Shown here in pieces: positions 8,217-14,110 of a DNA stretch of 16,619 nucleotides. Under the pieces are notes generated by a model. That model saw only the letters and a list, made by a program, of their open reading frames with translations. It had not been told where the DNA came from and did not search any database. The stretch is from Nanobdellota archaeon (GTDB lineage Archaea; Nanoarchaeota; Nanoarchaeia; Parvarchaeales; Parvarchaeaceae). Position 1 is the stretch's first letter, and each line of letters opens with the position of its first letter. A program made the position numbers and the translations under genes. The stretch covers positions 1-16,619 of the forward strand of contig JAKBRA010000015.1 in the NCBI GenBank assembly GCA_021834945.1, given 5' to 3'.

Positions 8217-8720
8217 ATGGTTTATCGTAAACATATGGAAATAGACTCTGTTCCTGATGATGTAATTGAATGCCTATTCGATGCAATAAAGATGGATAAC
8301 AAACTTTATGTTATTTTAAAAGAGGACAGCAAGGACAATGAAGAAAAAATAGAGAAAGTTTTCGGAAAGAACGTAGAATTTTTGGACATGGTGGACATGA
8401 TGCAAAAAAAGATGTTTTCGCAATTTATGGATGCAGTGAGCGTTTTTGATAATGAGCCATTCTTTAATAAGCTTGGTTTCAGCGAGATAACTGAAATATT
8501 TTATGATCTTACAAAATTAGAGCAGAGCAGAAAGATGCTTTTTAACTATGCACTGCTTGGAAGAAGAGGCAAGGAAGGTTTATTGCAGACGTTAGGGGGA
8601 GGGAGACTAACAAAAAGCGCTATTTTCGTACCTTCTACACATGAGAAGGAGGCAGAGAATTTCATAAAGAAATGGAATGTTGAATACTTGAAAAAGCGGG
8701 TATTCATATTAGGAGGTTAA
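8217..8720 (+). CDS. Protein of unknown function, 167 aa, first gene of the cdc48-scpA operon
   Basis: I do not recognise this protein. It is soluble, with no signal peptide or membrane segment. Visible parts: an N-terminal stretch with a strand, LYVILKED (31-38); a helical, Met/Phe-rich middle (VDMMQKKMFSQFMDAV, about 59-74); a basic segment GRRGKEGLLQTLGGGRLTKS (115-134); and a final strand-helix-strand part with IFVPSTHEKEAENFIKKW. The first ATG is given here, but the promoter at 8189-8205 would start transcription after it, so Met7 at 8235 may be the real start (161 residues). The stop lies four bases before the cdc48 ATG, and the last codons Gly-Gly are the cdc48 Shine-Dalgarno sequence, so the two genes are surely cotranscribed. 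A CDC48 adaptor or a chromosome-related role is possible by context only. Confidence 0.8.
   Translation: MVYRKHMEIDSVPDDVIECLFDAIKMDNKLYVILKEDSKDNEEKIEKVFGKNVEFLDMVDMMQKKMFSQFMDAVSVFDNEPFFNKLGFSEITEIFYDLTKLEQSRKMLFNYALLGRRGKEGLLQTLGGGRLTKSAIFVPSTHEKEAENFIKKWNVEYLKKRVFILGG
8711..8717 (+). promoter_or_regulatory. Strong Shine-Dalgarno sequence for cdc48
   Basis: AGGAGGT ends seven bases before the cdc48 ATG at 8725. It is the best ribosome-binding site in the window and lies inside the last codons of the upstream gene, which fixes the cdc48 start and implies translation within one transcript. Confidence 0.85.
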
Positions 8721-8724
8721 TAAA

Positions 8725-11010
8725 ATGGAAGATAATGACAAAATAGAAATAAGTCTAAAGGTTGCAGAAGCACAGCAGGATGATATAGGGCAGAATTCTG
8801 TAAGGATAGGAACTGCATGGATGAAACAGATTGGAGTAAGGCCCGGAGATTTCGTTGAAATAGAAGGTAACAGAAAAACAGTTGCAAAGGTCGATAGGGC
8901 ACATCCTGGTGACCTGGGTTTGAATATAATAAGAATGGACGGTACCACAAGAAAGAATGCAAAGGCAGCAATAGGGGAAAATGTAATAGTTAGAAAGGCA
9001 GAGGTTTACGAAGCCGATGTAGTCAATCTTTCTCCACTTTCTACAATAGCAATACGCGGAGCGGAAAATGTAATCGGAAGGCTGCTTTTAGACAGGGCAA
9101 TATCAAAGGGAGACATTATAACCTTGGGCAGCGGCGGAAGGAGTTCATTTGCTTCATTTTTCGGTGATGACATAATGAGCATATTTGAGAACACGGCTTT
9201 TCCATCTTTTCAGTTCGGTTTCTCGGAGCTTCGTTTTCTGGTCACTTCAACTTCACCTAAAGGATTTGTGGTAATAACAGAAAACACAGATATAAACATA
9301 TCTCCTGAGCCGGTTAAGCTTTCTGAAGAATCTAGGGTAAAACACGTCAGTTATGAAGACGTCGGCGGATTATCGGATGAAGTTTCAAAGATAAGGGAAA
9401 TGGTTGAGATGCCATTAAAGCACCCGGAGATATTTATGCGTTTGGGGATAACCCCTCCAAGAGGCGTTTTGCTTTACGGCCCACCTGGTACTGGAAAGAC
9501 ACTGCTTGCAAGAGCAGTGGCAGATGAAAGTGATGCCCACTTTATAACAATAAATGGCCCAGAAGTTATGAGCAAGTGGGTTGGTGATGCTGAAAAGAAA
9601 TTAAGAGAGATATTCGATGAAGCCGAAAAGAACGCACCTTCAATAATATTCATAGATGAAATAGATGCAATAGCCACTAAGAGAGAAGAAAGTATAGGGG
9701 AAGTGGAACACAGGGTTGTTTCACAGCTTCTTACATTAATGGACGGTTTGAAGAGCAGAGGAAAGGTAATTGTAATAGCCGCTACAAACAGACCAAATGC
9801 AATAGACCCTGCATTGCGTAGGCCTGGAAGGTTTGACAGGGAAATAATGTTCGGCGTTCCAAATGAAAAAGGAAGGCTGGAAATCTTGAATATACACACC
9901 AGAAACATGCCTTTGGACAAAAATGTTGATTTGGGTTATATATCAAAGATAACGCATGGCTTTGTGGGTGCAGACATAGAATCACTGATAAAGGAAGCCG
10001 CTATGAATGTTATAAGGAGAAACATAAATGAATTGAACGTTAAAGAGGGAGAAAACATCCCAAAAACCGTTCTTGAAAAACTGATAGTGACAATGGATGA
10101 TTTCAGAGAAGCGTTAAGATTTGTAAGGCCAAGTGCTATGCGTGAAGTTTTAGTTGAAAGGCCAAGTGTAGGGTGGGAAGATGTTGGTGGTTTGGACCAG
10201 GTAAAAGCTCAACTTAAAGAAGCAATAGAATGGCCATTAAAGCATCCGGATTCATTTAGGAAGATAGGTATAACTCCTCCAAAAGGAATACTTCTTTACG
10301 GCCCACCTGGTACTGGAAAGACACTGCTTGCAAGAGCAGTAGCACATGAAACTGAATCAAATTTCATTGCAATCAAAGGGCCGGAAATATACAATAAATA
10401 TGTGGGTGAAAGCGAGAAAAGGATAAGGGAGATATTCGACAAGGCAAGGCAGGTCTCGCCTTCTATAATCTTTATAGATGAGCTGGATAGTATAGCTTCA
10501 TCACGGTCTAACTACGAAGGTAACAATGCAACCGAGCAGGTTGTGAACCAATTGCTTACGGAATTAGATGGCATAGAGCCACTTAAGAATGTAATCGTTA
10601 TAGGCGCTACAAACAGAGTTGATAAAGTCGATCCAGCAATACTAAGGACAGGAAGGTTTGACAACATAGTATTTGTTCCGCCACCTGATGAGAATGGCAG
10701 AAGAGAAATACTTAAGGTATACTTAAATAAAATGCCGATAGAAGGCGATAAAGATGAGCTAATCGAATTCCTTGTCAAAAAAACAGAAGGCTACGTCGGC
10801 TCAGACATAGAAAGGCTTGCAAAGGAAGCAGGTATGAATGCACTGAGAAGCAGCATTTCTGCAAGTAAAGTAACTAGAGAAGACTTTGAAAAAGCTCTTG
10901 ATCTTGTAAGGCCAAGCTTGACTCCAGAAGAGGCAAAAAAGTACGAGGAGATGGCAAAGAAACTTTACAGTAAAAAGGAAAAGGCGAAGGAGCTTAATTA
11001 CTTCGGTTGA
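8725..11010 (+). CDS. cdc48: CDC48/VAT-type AAA+ ATPase (p97 homologue)
   Basis: A 761-residue protein with the N-D1-D2 layout of archaeal CDC48/VAT, a hexameric unfoldase that threads proteins through its pore, often for the 20S proteasome. The N domain (about 1-190) includes the double-psi barrel with [21 protein letters not shown]1 has Walker A GPPGTGKT at 252-259, Walker B IIFIDEID at 307-314, sensor Asn355 and arginine fingers around R366/R369. D2 has Walker A at 526-533, Walker B IIFIDELD at 581-588, Asn630 and R641/R644 in LRTGRFDN, where the more usual form is LRPGRFDR. Pore-loop aromatics are Trp285 (D1) and Tyr559 (D2). Both rings look catalytically complete. The C-terminus ends Tyr-Phe-Gly, close to but not the classic hydrophobic-Tyr-X proteasome-docking tail. 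scpA follows after one base. Confidence 0.97.
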   Translation: MEDNDKIEISLKVAEAQQDDIGQNSVRIGTAWMKQIGVRPGDFVEIEGNRKTVAKVDRAHPGDLGLNIIRMDGTTRKNAKAAIGENVIVRKAEVYEADVVNLSPLSTIAIRGAENVIGRLLLDRAISKGDIITLGSGGRSSFASFFGDDIMSIFENTAFPSFQFGFSELRFLVTSTSPKGFVVITENTDINISPEPVKLSEESRVKHVSYEDVGGLSDEVSKIREMVEMPLKHPEIFMRLGITPPRGVLLYGPPGTGKTLLARAVADESDAHFITINGPEVMSKWVGDAEKKLREIFDEAEKNAPSIIFIDEIDAIATKREESIGEVEHRVVSQLLTLMDGLKSRGKVIVIAATNRPNAIDPALRRPGRFDREIMFGVPNEKGRLEILNIHTRNMPLDKNVDLGYISKITHGFVGADIESLIKEAAMNVIRRNINELNVKEGENIPKTVLEKLIVTMDDFREALRFVRPSAMREVLVERPSVGWEDVGGLDQVKAQLKEAIEWPLKHPDSFRKIGITPPKGILLYGPPGTGKTLLARAVAHETESNFIAIKGPEIYNKYVGESEKRIREIFDKARQVSPSIIFIDELDSIASSRSNYEGNNATEQVVNQLLTELDGIEPLKNVIVIGATNRVDKVDPAILRTGRFDNIVFVPPPDENGRREILKVYLNKMPIEGDKDELIEFLVKKTEGYVGSDIERLAKEAGMNALRSSISASKVTREDFEKALDLVRPSLTPEEAKKYEEMAKKLYSKKEKAKELNYFG
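9472..9518 (+). repeat. 47-bp exact direct repeat, copy 1 (D1 Walker A of cdc48)
   Basis: This stretch encodes the D1 P-loop and the following helix start. It is identical base for base, including all wobble positions, to 10294-10340 in D2 of the same gene. Flanking DNA diverges at once on the left and within a few bases on the right. Confidence 0.9.
10294..10340 (+). repeat. 47-bp exact direct repeat, copy 2 (D2 Walker A of cdc48)
   Basis: Second copy of the repeat at 9472-9518, 822 bases downstream and in the same reading frame. Identity at silent positions suggests recent gene conversion between the two ATPase modules rather than protein-level constraint alone. Confidence 0.9.
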
Positions 11011-11011
11011 G

Positions 11012-11680
11012 ATGGATCACGAAGAGATATACAAGCTTATACTGAATGACGAGCTCGGGTGGGAACACCTTATAACTACAATAATAAGGGACGAAGGCAT
11101 GGATCCAATGGACATAGACCTTATTAAAATAGCAGATAGGTTCGCCGCTTTGATTTCAAAAATAAATCAGATAGACTTTAGATTTGGAGGAAAATTTGTT
11201 TACACTGCAGCCATACTTCTGAAAATGAAATCTGATACCGTTGTAGAAGAGATGCTTGAGCTCAACGTGAAAAAGGAAAGAGAAAGCCAGCAGAGGTATA
11301 TAAAGGCCGTGCCTTTTGACATAGCTGTCACATCAAAACTTCCAATTTTCAGAAGCAGAAAGATAACGCTTACCGAGCTTATAAACACAATAAGGGAAGC
11401 GATGCGGTACAGCACAAAGCAGAAGATAAACTTCGAGCTAAAGCTGAAGGAAGTCAAAATAGAGGATAGGATAAGATTACTTGTTGAAAAGCTGGGAAAG
11501 CTCTTTGGCATCAAAGAAATAGTTCTTTTCTCCGAATTGGTATCGAAAAAGAACGACAGAAAGGAGATAATTTACACATTGCTGCCGCTTCTATTTATAT
11601 CAAATATGAACAAGGTGGAAATCACACAAAATGAACCTTTCCAAGACATATATATAAAGAGCAGGGTAAAGTGGCAATGA
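11012..11680 (+). CDS. scpA: ScpA, kleisin subunit of the SMC-ScpAB condensin
   Basis: A 222-residue protein. The N-terminal block, with GWEHLITTIIRDEGMDPMDIDL at about 16-37, matches the ScpA pattern (W-x-x-L-I-x-x-I-R-x-E-x-M-D-P-x-D-I-D), the helical bundle that binds the SMC neck. AAILLKMKSD (66-75) is the next conserved helix. The C-terminal part (about 150-222) looks like the winged-helix domain that binds the SMC head cap. Kleisin ScpA closes the SMC ring to organise and segregate chromosomes. It starts ATG one base after the cdc48 stop (TGAGATG), so it is translationally coupled to cdc48. The smc and scpB genes are on the same strand nearby. Length is normal for archaeal ScpA, which is shorter than bacterial forms. 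Confidence 0.9.
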   Translation: MDHEEIYKLILNDELGWEHLITTIIRDEGMDPMDIDLIKIADRFAALISKINQIDFRFGGKFVYTAAILLKMKSDTVVEEMLELNVKKERESQQRYIKAVPFDIAVTSKLPIFRSRKITLTELINTIREAMRYSTKQKINFELKLKEVKIEDRIRLLVEKLGKLFGIKEIVLFSELVSKKNDRKEIIYTLLPLLFISNMNKVEITQNEPFQDIYIKSRVKWQ

Positions 11681-11682
11681 AC

Positions 11683-11720
11683 TTTTAAAATCAATAAATG
11701 TGATTATATCTATTATATAC
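11683..11720 (+). promoter_or_regulatory. Possible promoter before scpB
   Basis: The 45-base gap between scpA and scpB holds TTTTAAAA (11683-11690), about 38 bases before the scpB ATG, and ATTATATA (11712-11719), which is too close to the ATG to serve as its own TATA box for a leadered message. No Shine-Dalgarno sequence precedes scpB. Either a separate promoter or read-through from scpA is possible. Confidence 0.3.
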
Positions 11721-11725
11721 TTAAT

Positions 11726-12259
11726 ATGGTAAAAATAAATGAGTATGTTGAAGCGCTTATCTTTTCCTTCGGAGATGGCATCAGCCTAGAAGAGATAGTA
11801 AAACGGACAAAATCCGATCCAATAATGGTAAAAAAGGCAGTCAATGATCTTAACAAAGCATACTCTGAAAGAAAAAGTGCATTTTACATATTGACAGAAG
11901 GCAATTTATATCGAATGAGATTGAGAAGCGACCTTCTTTATTTGGTACAGGATAACCTAAGAACAGACATGAGCAGAGGGGTTTTAATGACATTAAGTTT
12001 GATAGTTTTAAATGGGAAAATAAAGCAGGCTGACTTAGTTAAAAGGAGAGGCAGCATCTCATACCAGCATGTCAAGGAGCTGCAGTCCAGAGGATTGGTT
12101 TCAACTGCTATAGAGGACGGCAAAAAGGTGATAAAAATCACTCCCTCATTCTATGATTATTTTGATGTTGATAAAAAAGAATTCAAGGAAATAAAGGAAA
12201 CAATACAGGAAGAAATAAAGAAGGAAGACGATAAAACCGTAGAATACAAAGGAAACTAA
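11726..12259 (+). CDS. scpB: ScpB, winged-helix accessory subunit of the SMC-ScpA condensin
   Basis: A 177-residue protein. The opening YVEALIFSFGDGISLEEIV (residues 7-25) matches the ScpB family start (E-A-L-L-F-x-x-G-x-x-x-S-x-E-E-L). The family's two winged-helix domains can be placed at about 5-75 and 80-150. The second contains LMTLSLIVLNGKIKQADLVKRRG, then SYQHVKELQSRGLVS, a normal ScpB block for a helix and wing. The tail after about 150 is Lys/Glu-rich and probably disordered. ScpB dimers bind the middle of ScpA and stabilise the condensin ring. It follows scpA by 45 bases on the same strand. Its stop codon interlocks with that of the convergent HIT-family gene. Confidence 0.88.
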   Translation: MVKINEYVEALIFSFGDGISLEEIVKRTKSDPIMVKKAVNDLNKAYSERKSAFYILTEGNLYRMRLRSDLLYLVQDNLRTDMSRGVLMTLSLIVLNGKIKQADLVKRRGSISYQHVKELQSRGLVSTAIEDGKKVIKITPSFYDYFDVDKKEFKEIKETIQEEIKKEDDKTVEYKGN

Positions 12260-12798
12260 AATACCACTATTTTTCTTTGGATATTTATCGGTGGCTTGTT
12301 CTCTTTAACAGCATTCTCAGGTTTTTTCTGCTCTTCGGCTGCCTGCTTAGTAGGTTTTGGGGCTTCCGCAGACTTGACTTTCTCTATTGCCGATTTTATG
12401 GTGTTTTCCACGGCAATAAAATCGCTTTCCTCCATTTTCTGAGGCTGCCAAACGTGGTTTATGGTGTCGTCATTGTATCTTGGTATTAAGTGTATAAGAG
12501 CATGGGGGGTTACATTACCCTTTGTAAGCTCCTTTGTGTAAAGCATTTCAACGTTATTTGGGGCAAGTGACAGTAATATCGCGTAGCCAACGGCCCTTGC
12601 GACGCTCATGTACTGTAAAAACTCCTCTTGCGGCATCTCATATATATTGTTATAGTGCTTTTTTGGTATCATTATTACATGGCCTTTTGAAGCAGGATTA
12701 ATGTCTAAAATCCCTATCACCATAGGGTCTTCATAAACTTCTTTGGCAGGCACTTTTTTGCTTGCAATCATGCAGAATATGCATTTTTCCTCTTCCAT
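12256..12798 (-). CDS. HIT-family protein with an altered catalytic triad (H-x-L-x-H) and a long C-terminal tail
   Basis: A 180-residue protein. The HIT fold covers about 4-120: CIFCMI with the Cys6/Cys9 zinc-type pair, LDINPASKGHVIMIPKKHYNNI (31-52), and PHALIHLIPRY (98-108). HIT enzymes are nucleotide hydrolases or transferases with the triad H-x-H-x-H, whose middle His is the nucleophile. Here the triad reads His99-Ala-Leu101-Ile-His103, so the nucleophile position is Leu. The usual Gln a few residues before the triad appears to be Asn95. It may be a binding protein, or a hydrolase working differently; normal activity is doubtful. Residues 121-168 form an Ala/Lys/Pro/Glu-rich linker, and the end PPINIQRKIVVF is hydrophobic. 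Typical members stop near residue 140. It lies head-to-head with the small membrane gene and tail-to-tail with scpB. Confidence 0.88.
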   Translation of the reverse strand: MEEEKCIFCMIASKKVPAKEVYEDPMVIGILDINPASKGHVIMIPKKHYNNIYEMPQEEFLQYMSVARAVGYAILLSLAPNNVEMLYTKELTKGNVTPHALIHLIPRYNDDTINHVWQPQKMEESDFIAVENTIKSAIEKVKSAEAPKPTKQAAEEQKKPENAVKENKPPINIQRKIVVF

Positions 12799-12819
12799 AT
12801 CTTTATTACGCTTTTAAAG

Positions 12820-12832
12820 TATTTATTGTTAA
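12820..12832 (-). promoter_or_regulatory. Possible promoter of the HIT-family gene
   Basis: On the minus strand, an AATAAATACT stretch is centred about 27 bases before the HIT ATG (12798), and CTTTAAAAG (12819-12811) lies closer. No Shine-Dalgarno sequence is present, consistent with a leaderless message. Inference from spacing only. Confidence 0.35.
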
Positions 12833-12861
12833 GTAATATTCTCTAAATTTTTATTAAAAAA

Positions 12862-12873
12862 AGCTTTTAAATG
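12862..12873 (+). promoter_or_regulatory. Promoter of the small membrane protein gene
   Basis: AGCTTTTAAATG places a TATA-like centre near 12868, 25 bases before the ATG at 12893. No Shine-Dalgarno sequence follows, so transcription probably begins at the start codon. The arrangement closely resembles the box before atpK. Confidence 0.45.
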
Positions 12874-12892
12874 ACAAAAACTTAAACGTATT

Positions 12893-13153
12893 ATGAAAGC
12901 AAAAGACAGTTTAAAATTTGTCGACGAGGAGAAAAGAGCGGTAGATGCAGCTATAGGATTGATTCTGTTCGCATTTGGATTGGTCCTAATAGTTCTTGGT
13001 TTGGCATCTATCCTTTCGTCAGCGGTTCTTAGCGGATATTTCTATAAGACCGTTACAACAGCTCCATCGGCTTATATATACCCATTATTCGAAGTGATAC
13101 TTGGAATAATTGTATTCTCCTTCTCGATGTGGGTATTTAGGGTAAAAGTATAA
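12893..13153 (+). CDS. Small two-helix membrane protein of unknown function, 86 aa
   Basis: I do not recognise this protein. A charged N-terminus (MKAKDSLKFVDEEKRAVDA) is followed by a first membrane helix at about 20-42 (IGLILFAFGLVLIVLGLASI). A Ser/Tyr/Thr-rich loop follows (43-61), then a second helix at about 62-82, and a basic end FRVKV. There is no cleavable signal-peptide pattern; the hydrophobic segments look like true membrane spans, with both ends probably on the cytoplasmic side (positive residues outside both helices). It has its own promoter and is followed by a T-rich terminator, so it is a single-gene transcript. It is divergent from the HIT gene with 94 bases between them. Function cannot be inferred. 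Confidence 0.8.
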   Translation: MKAKDSLKFVDEEKRAVDAAIGLILFAFGLVLIVLGLASILSSAVLSGYFYKTVTTAPSAYIYPLFEVILGIIVFSFSMWVFRVKV

Positions 13154-13160
13154 GGATTAC

Positions 13161-13193
13161 TTTAAATTTTTTTATTTTTTACTTTTATTTTTG
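13161..13193 (+). terminator. Archaeal T-tract terminator after the small membrane gene
   Basis: Within 40 bases of the stop codon there are consecutive runs of seven and six T residues (13167-13173 and 13175-13180), followed by further T-rich DNA to 13192. No strong hairpin is needed for archaeal termination. It separates this gene from the next one, which has its own promoter. Confidence 0.6.
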
Positions 13194-13202
13194 GTGAAAA
13201 AG

Positions 13203-13246
13203 AAAGATTTATATACTTGTTTATTGCTAAGTATTGTGTAGGTGAT
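13203..13246 (+). promoter_or_regulatory. Promoter and ribosome-binding site of the TrmB-family gene
   Basis: AAAGATTTATATA (13203-13215) combines a purine-rich BRE-like part with a clear TATA box (TTTATATA, 13208-13215). Transcription should start near 13237, giving a leader of about 15 bases that contains GGTGAT (13241-13246), five bases before the ATG. Unlike the other promoters here, this one yields a message with a leader and a Shine-Dalgarno sequence. Confidence 0.6.
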
Positions 13247-13251
13247 CGATT

Positions 13252-14049
13252 ATGGCATTGTCTTTCAGTGAAGATTATATAGCTAAAATAAGGAGGATGT
13301 TCGGATTAAATCTATACGAGGCAAAGGTATGGCTTGCCCTTCTTTCACAAGGTAAGTCAACATCCGGTAAACTGAGCGAGATAGCGAACATACCAAAATC
13401 AAGGGCTTATGATATACTGGTTTCACTGGAAAATGGCGGTTTTATAGTAAGGGATTTAAGCAAGCCGATAAGTTATAGGGCAATTCCTCCGCAGGAACTG
13501 ATAGAAAAGCTTGAGGAAAAAGCAAAAGAATCACTGGATCAAAAACTAGATAAGCTAAGCAAATTAAAGGACAGTACAATGCTGAACGACCTTCAAAACC
13601 TTTACAATAAGGGGATAAAGTATGTAGACGAAGGGAAGGTTGCGAATTCTTACCAAGGATTGGACAACATATATTTCAGGATAAAGAAAAGCATAGGTGC
13701 GGCCAAAGGGGAGATAGTACTAATTACAACCGAGCAATCATTGGAAAAGAAAATAAGCGCACTAGGGAGGGCCCTTAAAAAGGCCAAAGCAAACAATGTT
13801 ACTGTTCATGTTTATGCACCCGTAAAGGATGTTAATGAAGCACTGTTGAACGAGATAAAGCAGTTTGGAAAGCTGAACAAAACAGATCTAGATATAGGCA
13901 GATTTGTTATAGTTGATGGAAATGAGATATTTATATTTACAGAAAATGAAAATGAGACTCACCCAAGCAATGAAGTAGTGCTTCACATAAAGGGTAAGTA
14001 CTTGCCAGAAAAGATCAAAAAACTGGTGTCCTCACACGTAGTAGACTGA
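13252..14049 (+). CDS. TrmB-family transcriptional regulator
   Basis: A 265-residue protein. Residues about 8-78 form a winged helix: GLNLYEAKVWLALLSQGKST, then LSEIANIPKSRAYDILVSLENGGFIV (41-66). This is the diagnostic TrmB pattern (L-x-x-x-E-A-K-V-Y-L-A-L-L ... P-x-S-R-x-Y-D-x-L-x-x-L-x-x-x-G). A charged helix at about 82-122 is the dimerising coiled coil. The C-terminal part (about 130-265) is an alpha/beta effector domain with IVLITTEQSLEKKI and a final VVLHIKGKY segment, as in TrmB members with a phospholipase-D-like sensor fold. Known members control sugar transport or central metabolism, but no sugar genes are visible here, so the target is unknown. It is monocistronic or reads into smc, whose promoter overlaps the gap. 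Confidence 0.88.
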   Translation: MALSFSEDYIAKIRRMFGLNLYEAKVWLALLSQGKSTSGKLSEIANIPKSRAYDILVSLENGGFIVRDLSKPISYRAIPPQELIEKLEEKAKESLDQKLDKLSKLKDSTMLNDLQNLYNKGIKYVDEGKVANSYQGLDNIYFRIKKSIGAAKGEIVLITTEQSLEKKISALGRALKKAKANNVTVHVYAPVKDVNEALLNEIKQFGKLNKTDLDIGRFVIVDGNEIFIFTENENETHPSNEVVLHIKGKYLPEKIKKLVSSHVVD

Positions 14050-14077
14050 TTTTGCCGGCATAGAGAAATAGTTAGCA

Positions 14078-14100
14078 TTTAATATTAAAAATTTTTTTAG
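14078..14100 (+). promoter_or_regulatory. Possible smc promoter overlapping a T-tract
   Basis: TTTAATATTA (14078-14087) is centred about 27 bases before the smc ATG, fitting a leaderless start. The T-run at 14092-14098 immediately after could also end the TrmB-family transcript, so terminator and promoter seem to be compressed into the 61-base gap. Confidence 0.4.
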
Positions 14101-14110
14101 ATAGTTGAAT

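Noticed and set aside
8703..8720. C-terminal Gly-Gly of the 167-aa protein as a ubiquitin-like tail next to CDC48
   Set aside because: The two Gly codons are simply the cdc48 Shine-Dalgarno sequence read in frame, and the protein shows no beta-grasp pattern.
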